Shown here piece after piece: positions 1 through 7,004 of a DNA stretch of 64,000 nucleotides. The stretch comes from Saccharothrix algeriensis. GTDB lineage: Bacteria > Actinomycetota > Actinomycetes > Mycobacteriales > Pseudonocardiaceae. Every line of letters begins with the position of its first letter. The stretch's first letter is position 1. The translations under genes were made by a program, and so were the position numbers. Below the pieces are notes generated by a model. That model ran no database searches, had not been told where the DNA came from, and was given only the letters and a program-made list of their open reading frames with translations. The stretch covers positions 4,374,001-4,438,000 of the forward strand of contig NZ_JAFBCL010000001.1 of NCBI RefSeq assembly GCF_016907655.1, given 5' to 3'.

Positions 1-1
1 C

Positions 2-265
2 CCGTTCACGGCCAACGGCAAGGCGCACGGCCTCGGCGACTCGACGGGCTTCGTGAAGCTGATCAGCGACGCGAAGCACGGCGAGTTGCTCGGCGGGCAC
101 CTGATCGGCCCGGACGTGACCGAACTGCTGCCCGAGCTGACCCTGGCGCAGCAGTGGGACCTCACGGTGCACGAGGTGGCCCGCAACGTCCACGCGCACC
201 CGACGCTGGGCGAGGCGGTCAAGGAGGCCGTGCACGGCCTGGCCGGGCACATGATCAACTTCTAG
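2..265 (+). CDS. lpd: Dihydrolipoyl dehydrogenase, C-terminal end (partial)
   Basis: The reading frame enters from the left edge and stops at 263-265. The visible 87 residues are the dimerisation domain of a pyridine nucleotide-disulfide oxidoreductase. They include the HAHPTLGEAV motif, whose second His and following Glu form the active-site pair that serves the partner subunit in the lipoamide dehydrogenase family. The enzyme reoxidises the dihydrolipoyl groups of 2-oxoacid dehydrogenase complexes with NAD+ in the cytoplasm. The FAD and NAD domains are outside the window, so a mycothione or mercuric reductase relative cannot be fully excluded, although HAHPTLGE is typical of Lpd. The next gene, prmC, starts 18 bp downstream. 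Confidence 0.85.
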   Translation, partial: PFTANGKAHGLGDSTGFVKLISDAKHGELLGGHLIGPDVTELLPELTLAQQWDLTVHEVARNVHAHPTLGEAVKEAVHGLAGHMINF

Positions 266-269
266 CCCC

Positions 270-275
270 TAGGCT
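270..275 (+). promoter_or_regulatory. -10 box for leaderless prmC
   Basis: TAGGCT matches the actinobacterial TANNNT -10 pattern and ends 8 nt before the prmC ATG at 284. No Shine-Dalgarno sequence precedes that ATG, which fits a leaderless transcript. Function is inferred from position only. Confidence 0.45.
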
Positions 276-283
276 CACCCACC

Positions 284-1141
284 ATGACCCGACACCCGCT
301 GCGGTTGGCCGTCCTGGAAGCCGAACGGATGCTGGCCGCGGCGGGGGTCGGCAGCCCCCGCGCGGACGCGGAGCTGCTGGCCGCCCACGTCCTGGGCGTG
401 CAGCGCTCCCGCCTGCCCCTCATCCCGCTGGTGGACCCGCCGGTGGTCGAGGCGCTGCACCGGCTGGTGCGGGCGCGGGTCAAGCGCGTGCCGCTGCAGC
501 ACCTCACCGGCTGGGCGCACCTGGGCGGCCTGGACCTCGACGTGGGCCCCGGCGTGTTCATCCCGCGGCCGGAGACCGAGCTGCTGCTGGAGTGGGCGCT
601 GTCCGCGGTGGGCGCCGACCCCGTGGTGGTCGACCTGTGCACCGGCTCGGGCGCGCTGGCCCTGGCGGTGGCCCACCGCCTGCCGGGCGCGGTGGTGCAC
701 GCCGTGGAGCGCGACCCGGTGGCCCTGTCCTGGGCCAGGCGCAACGCCGACGCCCGGGCCGCGGCGGGCGACCGGCCCATCCACCTGCACTCCGGCGACG
801 TGACCGCGCCGGGCGTGCTGTCCGACCTGGACGGCGCGGTCGACCTCGTGCTGTGCAACCCGCCCTACGTGCCCGACAGCACCCCCGTGCCCCCCGAGGT
901 GGCCGAGCACGACCCGCCCGCGGCGGTCTTCGGCGGGCCGGACGGGTTGGACGTGATCCGCCACGTGGTGGGCGTCGCGGCGCGGTTGCTGAAGTCCGGC
1001 GGCCACGTGGCGGTCGAGCACGACGACACGCACGCGGTGGCGGTGCCGGCCCTGCTGTCGGCCCGCCGCGTGCTGACCGACGTGGCCGACCACACCGACC
1101 TGGCCGGCCGCCCGCGCTTCGCCACCGCCCGCCGGACCTGA
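284..1141 (+). CDS. prmC: Peptide chain release factor N5-glutamine methyltransferase PrmC/HemK
   Basis: This 285-residue cytoplasmic protein methylates the Gln of the GGQ motif of release factors RF1/RF2 using S-adenosylmethionine. It has the N-terminal helical domain (about 1-75), a Rossmann-type methyltransferase domain with the motif I segment VDLCTGSGALAL, and the diagnostic NPPY motif at residues 192-195 that holds the target glutamine. Length matches the family. In many actinobacteria prmC follows prfA; here the visible upstream gene is lpd, while the downstream order prmC-tsaC-wecA-atp is the usual one. The C-terminal RFATARRT-stop is duplicated twice in the spacer downstream. Confidence 0.95.
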   Translation: MTRHPLRLAVLEAERMLAAAGVGSPRADAELLAAHVLGVQRSRLPLIPLVDPPVVEALHRLVRARVKRVPLQHLTGWAHLGGLDLDVGPGVFIPRPETELLLEWALSAVGADPVVVDLCTGSGALALAVAHRLPGAVVHAVERDPVALSWARRNADARAAAGDRPIHLHSGDVTAPGVLSDLDGAVDLVLCNPPYVPDSTPVPPEVAEHDPPAAVFGGPDGLDVIRHVVGVAARLLKSGGHVAVEHDDTHAVAVPALLSARRVLTDVADHTDLAGRPRFATARRT

Positions 1142-1219
1142 TCCACTCGCGTTTCGCCACCGCCCGCCGGACCTGACCCGTTCGCGCTTCGCCACCGCGC
1201 GTCGGACCCGATCCGCTCG
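1115..1219 (+). repeat. 35-bp tandem repeat x3 spanning the prmC stop codon
   Basis: Three consecutive 35-bp units (1115-1149, 1150-1184, 1185-1219) begin CGCTTCGCCACCG or CGTTTCGCCACCG. The first unit encodes the last residues of PrmC and its stop codon. The other two are degenerate copies lying in the spacer. Confidence 0.85.
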
Positions 1220-1876
1220 CGCTGCCGACCCGCGGGTCCGCCCGGCTCGCCGGGACGCGCCTTCCTGCCCGCTGAGGCGCGCTCGGCCGCCTTGTGGGCA
1301 CGTCCGCCGGGGTTTTCCCCGCCGGGACGCGTCCGCTCGTGCCACCGGGCGTTTCCGCCTGCCTGCCGGACGGGTCCGCTCAGGGTTCCGGGGCAGTTCT
1401 GCTCGCGGTCCTGCTCGCGGTCGTTGGGACGCGCGGGCACGAGCCGTGGAGCGGCGCTGTCGGAGTGGCGCTGTCGGGGCGGTGCCGTCGGAGTGGCGTT
1501 GTCGGGGCGGTGCTGTCGGGGTGGTGCTCTTGGGCGGGCGCTGTCGGGGGCGCCACTGGGATGGGCACCGCCGGAATGGGCGCTGCTGAAGCGGGCGCTG
1601 CTGGGGTGAGGACTGCCGGGGTGGGCGCTGGTGGGGTGACACCGCTGGGACGAGCGCTGCCGAGGCAGGCGCCGCTGGGATGGGCTTCGCAGGCGTCCCC
1701 TCGAGGTGAGCGCCCCCGACGCATACCCAACCACCCGACCCCGACGATTCCGGGCCGGTGGGCTGAGAGCGGACCGCCCCGGTCCTCAGCGCGCCGCGTG
1801 CGCGCTCCACGCGTCCGTTCGCGTGCAGCTGTGACCTCCGCCGCTCCCCGGGAACGACCTGTGCCAGGATCCACCC
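1220..1876 (+). repeat. Low-complexity spacer with degenerate G-rich repeats
   Basis: No convincing gene lies between prmC and tsaC. From about 1436 to 1700 the plus strand is built from many degenerate copies of a roughly 14-15 bp unit resembling GCGCTGTCGGGGTGG, sometimes drifting to GGGATGGGC. Several frames are open through it because of the repeat, and none shows protein-like composition or a ribosome binding site. The last 150 bp before tsaC are less repetitive. Confidence 0.6.
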
Positions 1877-2527
1877 GTGAGCACGCTCTACGACTGCAGC
1901 GTCCAATCCGATCGGGCGGCCGGTCTCGCCGCCGCCGCCGGCGCGGTGCGGTCCGGGCGGCTGGTCGTCCTGCCCACCGACACCGTCTACGGCATCGGCT
2001 GCGACGCCTTCGACGCCAAGGCCGTCCGCTACCTGCTGGAGGCCAAGGGCCGCGGCCCGGACATGCCGGTGCCCGTGCTGGTCGGCTCGTGGACCACCGT
2101 CGACGGCCTGGTCCTCGGCGTGCCGCGGCAGGCCCGCGCCCTCATCGAGGCGTTCTGGCCGGGCGGCCTGTCGCTGGTGCTGCACCACGCGCCGTCGCTG
2201 ACGTGGGACCTCGGTCACACCAGGGGCACCGTCATGCTCCGGATGCCGCTGCACCCGGTGGCGCTGGAGCTGCTGCGCGACGTGGGCCCCATGGCCGTGT
2301 CCAGCGCCAACAAGTCCGGCTTCCCGCCGGCCGGCACCGCGCAGGAGGCTTGGGACCAGCTCGGCGAGGAGGTCGGCGTCTACCTCGACGGCGGCCCCGC
2401 GCAGGAGAACGTCGCGTCCACCATCGTGGACCTGACCGGCCCGCACCCGATGGTCCTGCGGGAGGGCGCCGTGACGGTCGGGGAGGTCCGCGAGGTGCTG
2501 GGCGACGAAGTCGAGGTCGCCTCCTAG
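1877..2527 (+). CDS. tsaC: L-threonylcarbamoyladenylate synthase (Sua5/YciO/YrdC family)
   Basis: This 216-residue protein belongs to the YrdC-fold family that condenses threonine, bicarbonate and ATP into threonylcarbamoyl-AMP, the precursor for the t6A37 modification of ANN-decoding tRNAs. The N-terminal VLPTDTVYGIGCDA and central SSANKSGFP motifs are characteristic. It is the short form without the extra C-terminal Sua5 domain. The start is GTG with an AGGA element 7 nt upstream. Its place between prmC and wecA matches the conserved actinobacterial order (Rv1300-Rv1302 in Mycobacterium). It acts in the cytoplasm together with TsaB/D/E encoded elsewhere. Confidence 0.93.
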   Translation: MSTLYDCSVQSDRAAGLAAAAGAVRSGRLVVLPTDTVYGIGCDAFDAKAVRYLLEAKGRGPDMPVPVLVGSWTTVDGLVLGVPRQARALIEAFWPGGLSLVLHHAPSLTWDLGHTRGTVMLRMPLHPVALELLRDVGPMAVSSANKSGFPPAGTAQEAWDQLGEEVGVYLDGGPAQENVASTIVDLTGPHPMVLREGAVTVGEVREVLGDEVEVAS

Positions 2528-2597
2528 TGGATCTTCGCCCCCGGAGTAGCGTGGTCCCCGCCGTGTCCGAAACCCCACCCCCGAGGGGCTAGCGCCA

Positions 2598-3776
2598 GTG
2601 GGCCCGTTGCCCGACACCACCAACGTCCTCCCCGTCCGGGAGTACCTGCTCGTCGCGCTGACCGCCGCCGTCGTCACCTTCCTGCTGGTCGGCCTGGTCC
2701 GCCTGCTCGCGTTCCGGATCGGCGCGGTGGCCTACCCGCGCCAGCGGGACGTGCACGTCAAGCCCATGCCGCGGATGGGCGGGCTCGCCATGTACGGCGG
2801 CGTGCTCGGCGGGATGCTGCTGGCCCACCAGCTGCCCGTCCTGCGCTCCGCCTTCGACTTCTCCGACGACCCGTGGGCGGTCATCGTCGGCGGTGGCGTC
2901 ATCGTCCTGGTCGGCGTGCTCGACGACCGGTTCGAGCTGGACTCCCTGACGAAACTCGCCGGGCAGGTCACGTCCGCGGGCATCCTGGTCCTGTTCGGGC
3001 TCCAGTGGCTGCTGTTCTGGGTGCCGTGGGGCGACAGCGACGGCCGGGGCTCGCTGCTGGTGCTGGACCAGAACCAGGGCGCGCTGCTGACCGTGCTGCT
3101 CGCCGTCACCATGGTCAACGCCATGAACTTCGTGGACGGGCTGGACGGCCTCGCCGCCGGCATCGGGCTCATCGCCGCCGTCGCGACCTGCGCGTTCTGC
3201 ATCGGCGTGCTGGCCAAGAACGGCGGCGACGTCGGCTCCTACCCGCCCGCCCTGATCGCCGCCACGCTGGCCGGCGCGTGCCTGGGCTTCCTGCCGCACA
3301 ACTTCAACCCGGCCCGCATCTTCATGGGCGACTCCGGTTCGATGCTGATCGGCCTGATGCTCGCCGCCGCCGTCACCTCCGCGTCGGGCAAGCTCAACTA
3401 CCCGTCCATCGACGGCTCCTCCCAGGCCATCGAGACCGTCGACCTGCTCGGCCTGCTGTCCCCGCTGCTGGTGGTGGCGGCGGTGCTGTTCGTGCCGGTG
3501 CTGGACCTGCTGATGGCCGTGGTGCGGCGCACCCGGCGCGGCGAGAGCCCGTTCTCCGCGGACAAGATGCACCTGCACCACCGGCTGCTGGAGATCGGCC
3601 ACTCGCAGCGCCGGGCCGTGCTGCTGATCTACCTGTGGGCCGGGGTGCTGGCGTTCAGCGCGGTGGCGCTGACCATGTTCGACGCCGTGCTCGTGGGGTG
3701 GGGCCTCGCCCTGGGGCTGCTGCTGGCGCTGGTGGTGTCGGTGATCCCGAAGCTGCGCGAGTCGCGGCGCACCTGA
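2598..3776 (+). CDS. wecA: UDP-GlcNAc:undecaprenyl/decaprenyl-phosphate GlcNAc-1-phosphate transferase (WecA/Rfe)
   Basis: This 392-residue polytopic membrane enzyme of the MraY/WecA family transfers GlcNAc-1-P from UDP-GlcNAc to a polyprenyl phosphate, starting cell-envelope glycan linkage units (arabinogalactan linker in mycolate-type walls, teichoic acid or other polymers elsewhere). Diagnostic cytoplasmic-loop motifs are the DD pair at 109-110, NFVDGLDGLAAG near 177, MGDSG, and the HLHHRL motif. About ten to eleven membrane segments are visible. The start is GTG, with GAGGGG about 10 nt upstream. A nine-codon reading frame MSETPPPRG ends at 2592, just before it, and may be a leader peptide. 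Confidence 0.93.
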   Translation: MGPLPDTTNVLPVREYLLVALTAAVVTFLLVGLVRLLAFRIGAVAYPRQRDVHVKPMPRMGGLAMYGGVLGGMLLAHQLPVLRSAFDFSDDPWAVIVGGGVIVLVGVLDDRFELDSLTKLAGQVTSAGILVLFGLQWLLFWVPWGDSDGRGSLLVLDQNQGALLTVLLAVTMVNAMNFVDGLDGLAAGIGLIAAVATCAFCIGVLAKNGGDVGSYPPALIAATLAGACLGFLPHNFNPARIFMGDSGSMLIGLMLAAAVTSASGKLNYPSIDGSSQAIETVDLLGLLSPLLVVAAVLFVPVLDLLMAVVRRTRRGESPFSADKMHLHHRLLEIGHSQRRAVLLIYLWAGVLAFSAVALTMFDAVLVGWGLALGLLLALVVSVIPKLRESRRT

Positions 3777-3809
3777 CCCCCGCCGGTCAGGTGGTCCGAC
3801 CCGCCCTTT

Positions 3810-3829
3810 TACACTGGTAGTGACCAGTG
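3810..3829 (+). promoter_or_regulatory. -10 box with overlapping inverted repeat before atpI
   Basis: TACACT (3810-3815) fits a TANNNT -10 box. It overlaps a perfect inverted repeat, CACTGGT at 3812-3818 and ACCAGTG at 3823-3829 with a 4-nt spacer. The repeat sits between the promoter and the Shine-Dalgarno sequence of atpI, a natural place for a repressor site or a small RNA hairpin. The binding partner is unknown. Confidence 0.4.
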
Positions 3830-3841
3830 GGAAGGGGTGAC

Positions 3842-4279
3842 ATGAGCCAGGAGTGGACGCACGAGAACGTCGTCCGTCGGCTGGCGGGCGAGATGTTCCG
3901 CGGGCTGATCTGGGCGGCGCTCGCGACCGTGGCGGTCGGCGCGGTGGTCTGGGCCGTGCTGGCCGGGGTCCCCGGCTTGGTCGCGGCGCTGATCGGCGGC
4001 GCGCTCGCCATCGCGTGCTCGCTGATCACGCTCTGGCTGATGCACCGCACGGCCGCGCTGCCGGTGCAGTTCATCATGGTGGCCGCGCTGGGCGGGTTCC
4101 TGGGTAAGCTCATCCTGCTCGTGATCGTCATGGTCGTGCTGCGCAAGTTCCCCGTCCTGCACACGAACGCGCTGGCGCTGACCATGGCCGCGACGATCGT
4201 GGTGGCCACCTTCATGGAGGCGCGGGCGTCCAAGCGCAGCCGGAGCCAGGTGGTCATCCCGTCCTCGGAGAGCGCCTGA
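3842..4279 (+). CDS. atpI: ATP synthase I-like membrane protein (AtpI family)
   Basis: This 145-residue protein has four predicted membrane segments (about 23-43, 48-68, 77-97 and 105-125 by hydrophobicity) and lies directly before atpB, the usual place of AtpI/Rv1303-like proteins. AtpI relatives help assemble the c-ring or act as Mg2+ channels in some bacteria; in actinobacteria the role is less clear. I chose ATG 3842 because GGAAGGGGTGA ends immediately upstream. A GTG 15 nt earlier would overlap this ribosome binding site. It is separated from atpB by 150 bp, so it may have its own promoter. Confidence 0.85.
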   Translation: MSQEWTHENVVRRLAGEMFRGLIWAALATVAVGAVVWAVLAGVPGLVAALIGGALAIACSLITLWLMHRTAALPVQFIMVAALGGFLGKLILLVIVMVVLRKFPVLHTNALALTMAATIVVATFMEARASKRSRSQVVIPSSESA

Positions 4280-4354
4280 CCGGCAGGGCCCGGACGTCGT
4301 TCGCGACCGCGGGTTCTCCCAGGTGGGGTGCCTCTCGCGGCCGTGCGCAGTACG

Positions 4355-4360
4355 TAAGGT
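4355..4360 (+). promoter_or_regulatory. Possible -10 box of the atpBEFHAGD operon
   Basis: In the 150-bp gap between atpI and atpB, TAAGGT fits TANNNT and sits about 70 nt before the atpB GTG within GTACGTAAGGTACG, a short symmetric stretch. No clear -35 is visible. The remaining gap shows only a good ribosome binding site (GGAAGGAA) for atpB. Confidence 0.3.
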
Positions 4361-4429
4361 ACGTTTGTCCCGATCGTGACGATTCCCCCGGCGGAGTGAA
4401 CGCCGGCCGGGAGAACCGGAAGGAACACA

Positions 4430-5209
4430 GTGACCACGATGGTGCTGGCTGCGGGTGACGAGTTCGTCGCACCCGGCGTGAAGGACTTCTTCCCCCCGCC
4501 GATCTTCGGTGACGTCACCAAGCCGATGGTGCTGGCCGTGCTGTCGATCTTGATCATCGGCACGTTCTTCCTCGTGGCCTCGCGCGGCCTGAAGCTCGTC
4601 CCGGGCAAGTTCCAGTTCATCGCCGAGTCGATCTACGACGTCGGCCGCAACTCGATCGCGCGGGAGCAGATCGGCAGCAAGGACTTCAAGCCCTTCGTGC
4701 CCCTGCTGCTCACGGTGTTCACCTTCATCCTGGTGAACAACCTGTTCGGCATCATCCCGGTCATCCAGTTCCCGACGATGGCGCACATCGGCTTCCCGCT
4801 CGCCGTCTCGGTCCTGGTCATCTACCCGGTATACCACTTCGTCGGGTTCAAGCGGCACGGCTTCCTCGGCTACCTCAAGCACCAGACCGTCCCGCCGGGC
4901 GCGCCGTGGTTCGTGCTGATCCTGCTGACGCCGATCGAGTTCTTCCAGAAGTTCTTCCTGAACCCGCTCACGCTGGCGATCCGAGTGTTCGCGGCCATGT
5001 TCGCGGGTCACCTCCTGCTGATGGTGTTCACCCTCGCCGGCGAGTTCCTCCTGCTCAACGGGGGCATCACCGTCGTGGTGGCGCCGGTCGCCTTCGCCTT
5101 CGCCATCGCGCTGACCTTCCTCGAAGCGCTGATCATGGTGCTTCAGGCGTACATCTTCGCCCTGCTCTCCGCCAACTACATCGGCGCGGCGCTGGCCGAG
5201 GAACACTGA
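4430..5209 (+). CDS. atpB: ATP synthase Fo subunit a
   Basis: This 259-residue integral membrane subunit forms the proton half-channels of the Fo motor. The essential arginine facing the c-ring is visible as Arg185 in LAIRVFAAMFAGH. The following glycine- and histidine-rich helix and the C-terminal LQAYIFALLSANYI segment are standard. The start is GTG with GGAAGGAA upstream. It is first in the operon atpB-E-F-H-A-G-D and is co-transcribed with the c subunit gene 61 bp downstream. Length and hydrophobic profile agree with other actinobacterial a subunits. Confidence 0.96.
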   Translation: MTTMVLAAGDEFVAPGVKDFFPPPIFGDVTKPMVLAVLSILIIGTFFLVASRGLKLVPGKFQFIAESIYDVGRNSIAREQIGSKDFKPFVPLLLTVFTFILVNNLFGIIPVIQFPTMAHIGFPLAVSVLVIYPVYHFVGFKRHGFLGYLKHQTVPPGAPWFVLILLTPIEFFQKFFLNPLTLAIRVFAAMFAGHLLLMVFTLAGEFLLLNGGITVVVAPVAFAFAIALTFLEALIMVLQAYIFALLSANYIGAALAEEH

Positions 5210-5270
5210 AGAATAACAAGCCTCCGATCCGCGAGTGTTCGCGGACCGAGTTGGAAAGGGAACAGCACAA

Positions 5271-5525
5271 GTGAGCGCTATCGTTCTTGCCCAGGAAGCC
5301 GCTGCATCCGGTATGACCGACGCCGGTCTCGCCGCCATCGGCTACGGCCTCGCGGCGATCGGCCCGGCCCTGGGCGTCGGCATGATCTTCTCCTCGGTGA
5401 TCAACGGGACTGCCCGGCAGCCCGAGGCCCGCGGTGTCCTGCTCAGCCTGGCGTGGACCACGTTCGCCCTGGTCGAGGTGCTCGCCCTGCTCGGCTTCGT
5501 CGTCTTCTTCCTCGCCACCGGCTGA
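5271..5525 (+). CDS. atpE: ATP synthase Fo subunit c
   Basis: This 84-residue hairpin of two membrane helices builds the rotating c-ring. The polar loop contains the conserved ARQPEARG motif, and the proton-binding carboxylate is Glu69 in helix 2 (FALVEVLALLGF). I chose GTG 5271 because GGAAAGGG lies about 10 nt upstream. An upstream in-frame GTG at 5235 would add a polar, non-homologous leader. The mycobacterial counterpart is the bedaquiline target; the carboxylate is conserved here, but drug sensitivity cannot be judged from the sequence alone. Confidence 0.96.
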   Translation: MSAIVLAQEAAASGMTDAGLAAIGYGLAAIGPALGVGMIFSSVINGTARQPEARGVLLSLAWTTFALVEVLALLGFVVFFLATG

Positions 5526-5557
5526 GAATTCATCCATCGCGTTAGGAGACGATTGCG

Positions 5558-6100
5558 ATGAGCTCTCTGAATGTGGCCGCGGAAGAGCTGAACCCGGTTC
5601 TCCCGCACAAAGCCGAGATCGTCATCGGCCTGATCGCGTTCCTGCTGCTGTACTTCATCATCAGGAAGTACGTGTCTCCGCGCTTCGAGACGCTGTACGC
5701 GGAACGCGCCGCCAAGATCGAAGGCGGCATCGAGAAGGCGGAGCAGGCGCAGGCCGAGGCCCAGCGCAAGCTCGAGGAGTACACGGCGCAGCTGGCGGAG
5801 GCGCGGGCCGAGGCCGCGCGCATCCGGGACGACGCCCGCATCGAGGGTGAGCAGATCATCAGCGAGCTGCGAGCCAAGGCGCAGGAGGAGTCCGCGCGGA
5901 TCGTCGCGCAGGGCCAGACGCAGCTGGAGACCCAGCGCGCGCAGATCGTCGCGGAGCTGCGCGGCGAACTGGGCCGGCTCGCCATCGACCTGGCCGACCG
6001 GGTCGTGGGCGAGTCGATGGAGGACGAGGTGCGCCGCCGGGGCACCGTCGACCGGTTCCTCGCGGAGCTGGACAACACCTCGGCCCCGGCCGTCAAGTGA
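5558..6100 (+). CDS. atpF: ATP synthase Fo subunit b
   Basis: This 180-residue peripheral-stalk subunit has one membrane anchor (about 24-42, IGLIAFLLLYFIIRKYV) followed by a long charged amphipathic coiled coil, rich in Ala, Glu, Arg and Gln (about 45-160), that dimerises and reaches to F1. TAGGAGA lies 10 nt before the ATG. Length is in the usual 160-190 range. There is no fused delta domain, unlike the mycobacterial b-delta fusion, because a separate single-domain AtpF and a full AtpH are both present. Confidence 0.95.
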   Translation: MSSLNVAAEELNPVLPHKAEIVIGLIAFLLLYFIIRKYVSPRFETLYAERAAKIEGGIEKAEQAQAEAQRKLEEYTAQLAEARAEAARIRDDARIEGEQIISELRAKAQEESARIVAQGQTQLETQRAQIVAELRGELGRLAIDLADRVVGESMEDEVRRRGTVDRFLAELDNTSAPAVK

Positions 6101-6110
6101 GGGAACGCCG

Positions 6111-6944
6111 ATGACGCTGCACGCCGCCAGCCGCGACGCGCTGGCCGCCGCCGAACTGAGGCTGCTGGAGATCCTCGACAGCGCCGCGGGCGCCACCGGA
6201 GCGGCGCCGGGCGAGCTGGGCGAGGAGCTGTTCGCGGTGGTCGGCCTGCTGTCGGGGCAGCCCGCCCTGCGGCGGGCCCTGGCCGACTCCTCCAGCGACC
6301 CGGCGGGCCGCGAGCGGCTGCTGCGCGGCCTGCTCGGCGGCCAGGTCTCCGACCGGGCCCTCCAGGTGCTGACCGCGGTCGTCACCGCCCGCTGGTCCAG
6401 CCCGCGTGAGCTGGTCGACGGCGTCGAGTCGCTGGCCCGCACCACGCTGCTGGTGCGGGCCGAGCGGGACGGCACGCTCGACGCGGTCGAGGACGAGCTG
6501 TTCCGCCTCGGCCGGATCATCGCCGGCAACCACGACCTGGAACTGGCGCTGACCGACCCGGCGGCGGACGCCGGCGGCAAGGTGGCGCTGCTGGACAGCC
6601 TCGTCGCGGGCAAGGTCGACGGCACCACCAAGGTCCTGGTCGAGCAGCTGGTGCGCGACCCGCGCGGCCAGGGCGTCGTCGGCGGCCTGGCGGACCTCGC
6701 GGCGCTCGCGGCCAAGCGCCGGGAACGTTCCGTCGCCCACGTCCGTTCCGCCGTCGAGCTGGACGCGGCGCAGCTGGACCGCCTCGAGGCCACGCTCACC
6801 CGGATCTACTCCAGGCCCGTCGCGCTGCACGTGGAGGTCGACCCGGCGCTGCGCGGCGGACTGGTGATCAAGATCGGCGACGAGGTCATCGACGGGAGCG
6901 TGGCCGGTCGGCTGGCGGCACTGCGCCGCGACCTCGCCGGCTGA
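6111..6944 (+). CDS. atpH: ATP synthase F1 subunit delta
   Basis: This 277-residue protein carries a C-terminal OSCP/delta domain (about 95-275) with the closing segment DPALRGGLVIKIGDEVIDGSV typical of delta subunits. It is longer than the 180-residue Gram-negative form, as in other actinobacteria with an N-terminal extension. It links the b-subunit stalk to the top of the alpha3beta3 hexamer. ATG 6111 follows atpF by 10 bp with GAGGGAACG upstream. The frame is open well into atpF, but only this start agrees with the spacing of the operon. Confidence 0.92.
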   Translation: MTLHAASRDALAAAELRLLEILDSAAGATGAAPGELGEELFAVVGLLSGQPALRRALADSSSDPAGRERLLRGLLGGQVSDRALQVLTAVVTARWSSPRELVDGVESLARTTLLVRAERDGTLDAVEDELFRLGRIIAGNHDLELALTDPAADAGGKVALLDSLVAGKVDGTTKVLVEQLVRDPRGQGVVGGLADLAALAAKRRERSVAHVRSAVELDAAQLDRLEATLTRIYSRPVALHVEVDPALRGGLVIKIGDEVIDGSVAGRLAALRRDLAG

Positions 6945-7004
6945 CCGAACCGGAACCGCGGCCCACAAGCCCCTTTCCTTTAACGAAGTGAGAGCAGGAA
7001 CGAC

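Noticed and set aside
4280..4429. Riboswitch or attenuator before atpB
   Set aside because: I found no conserved aptamer-like arrangement or terminator; only a possible -10 box and ribosome binding site.
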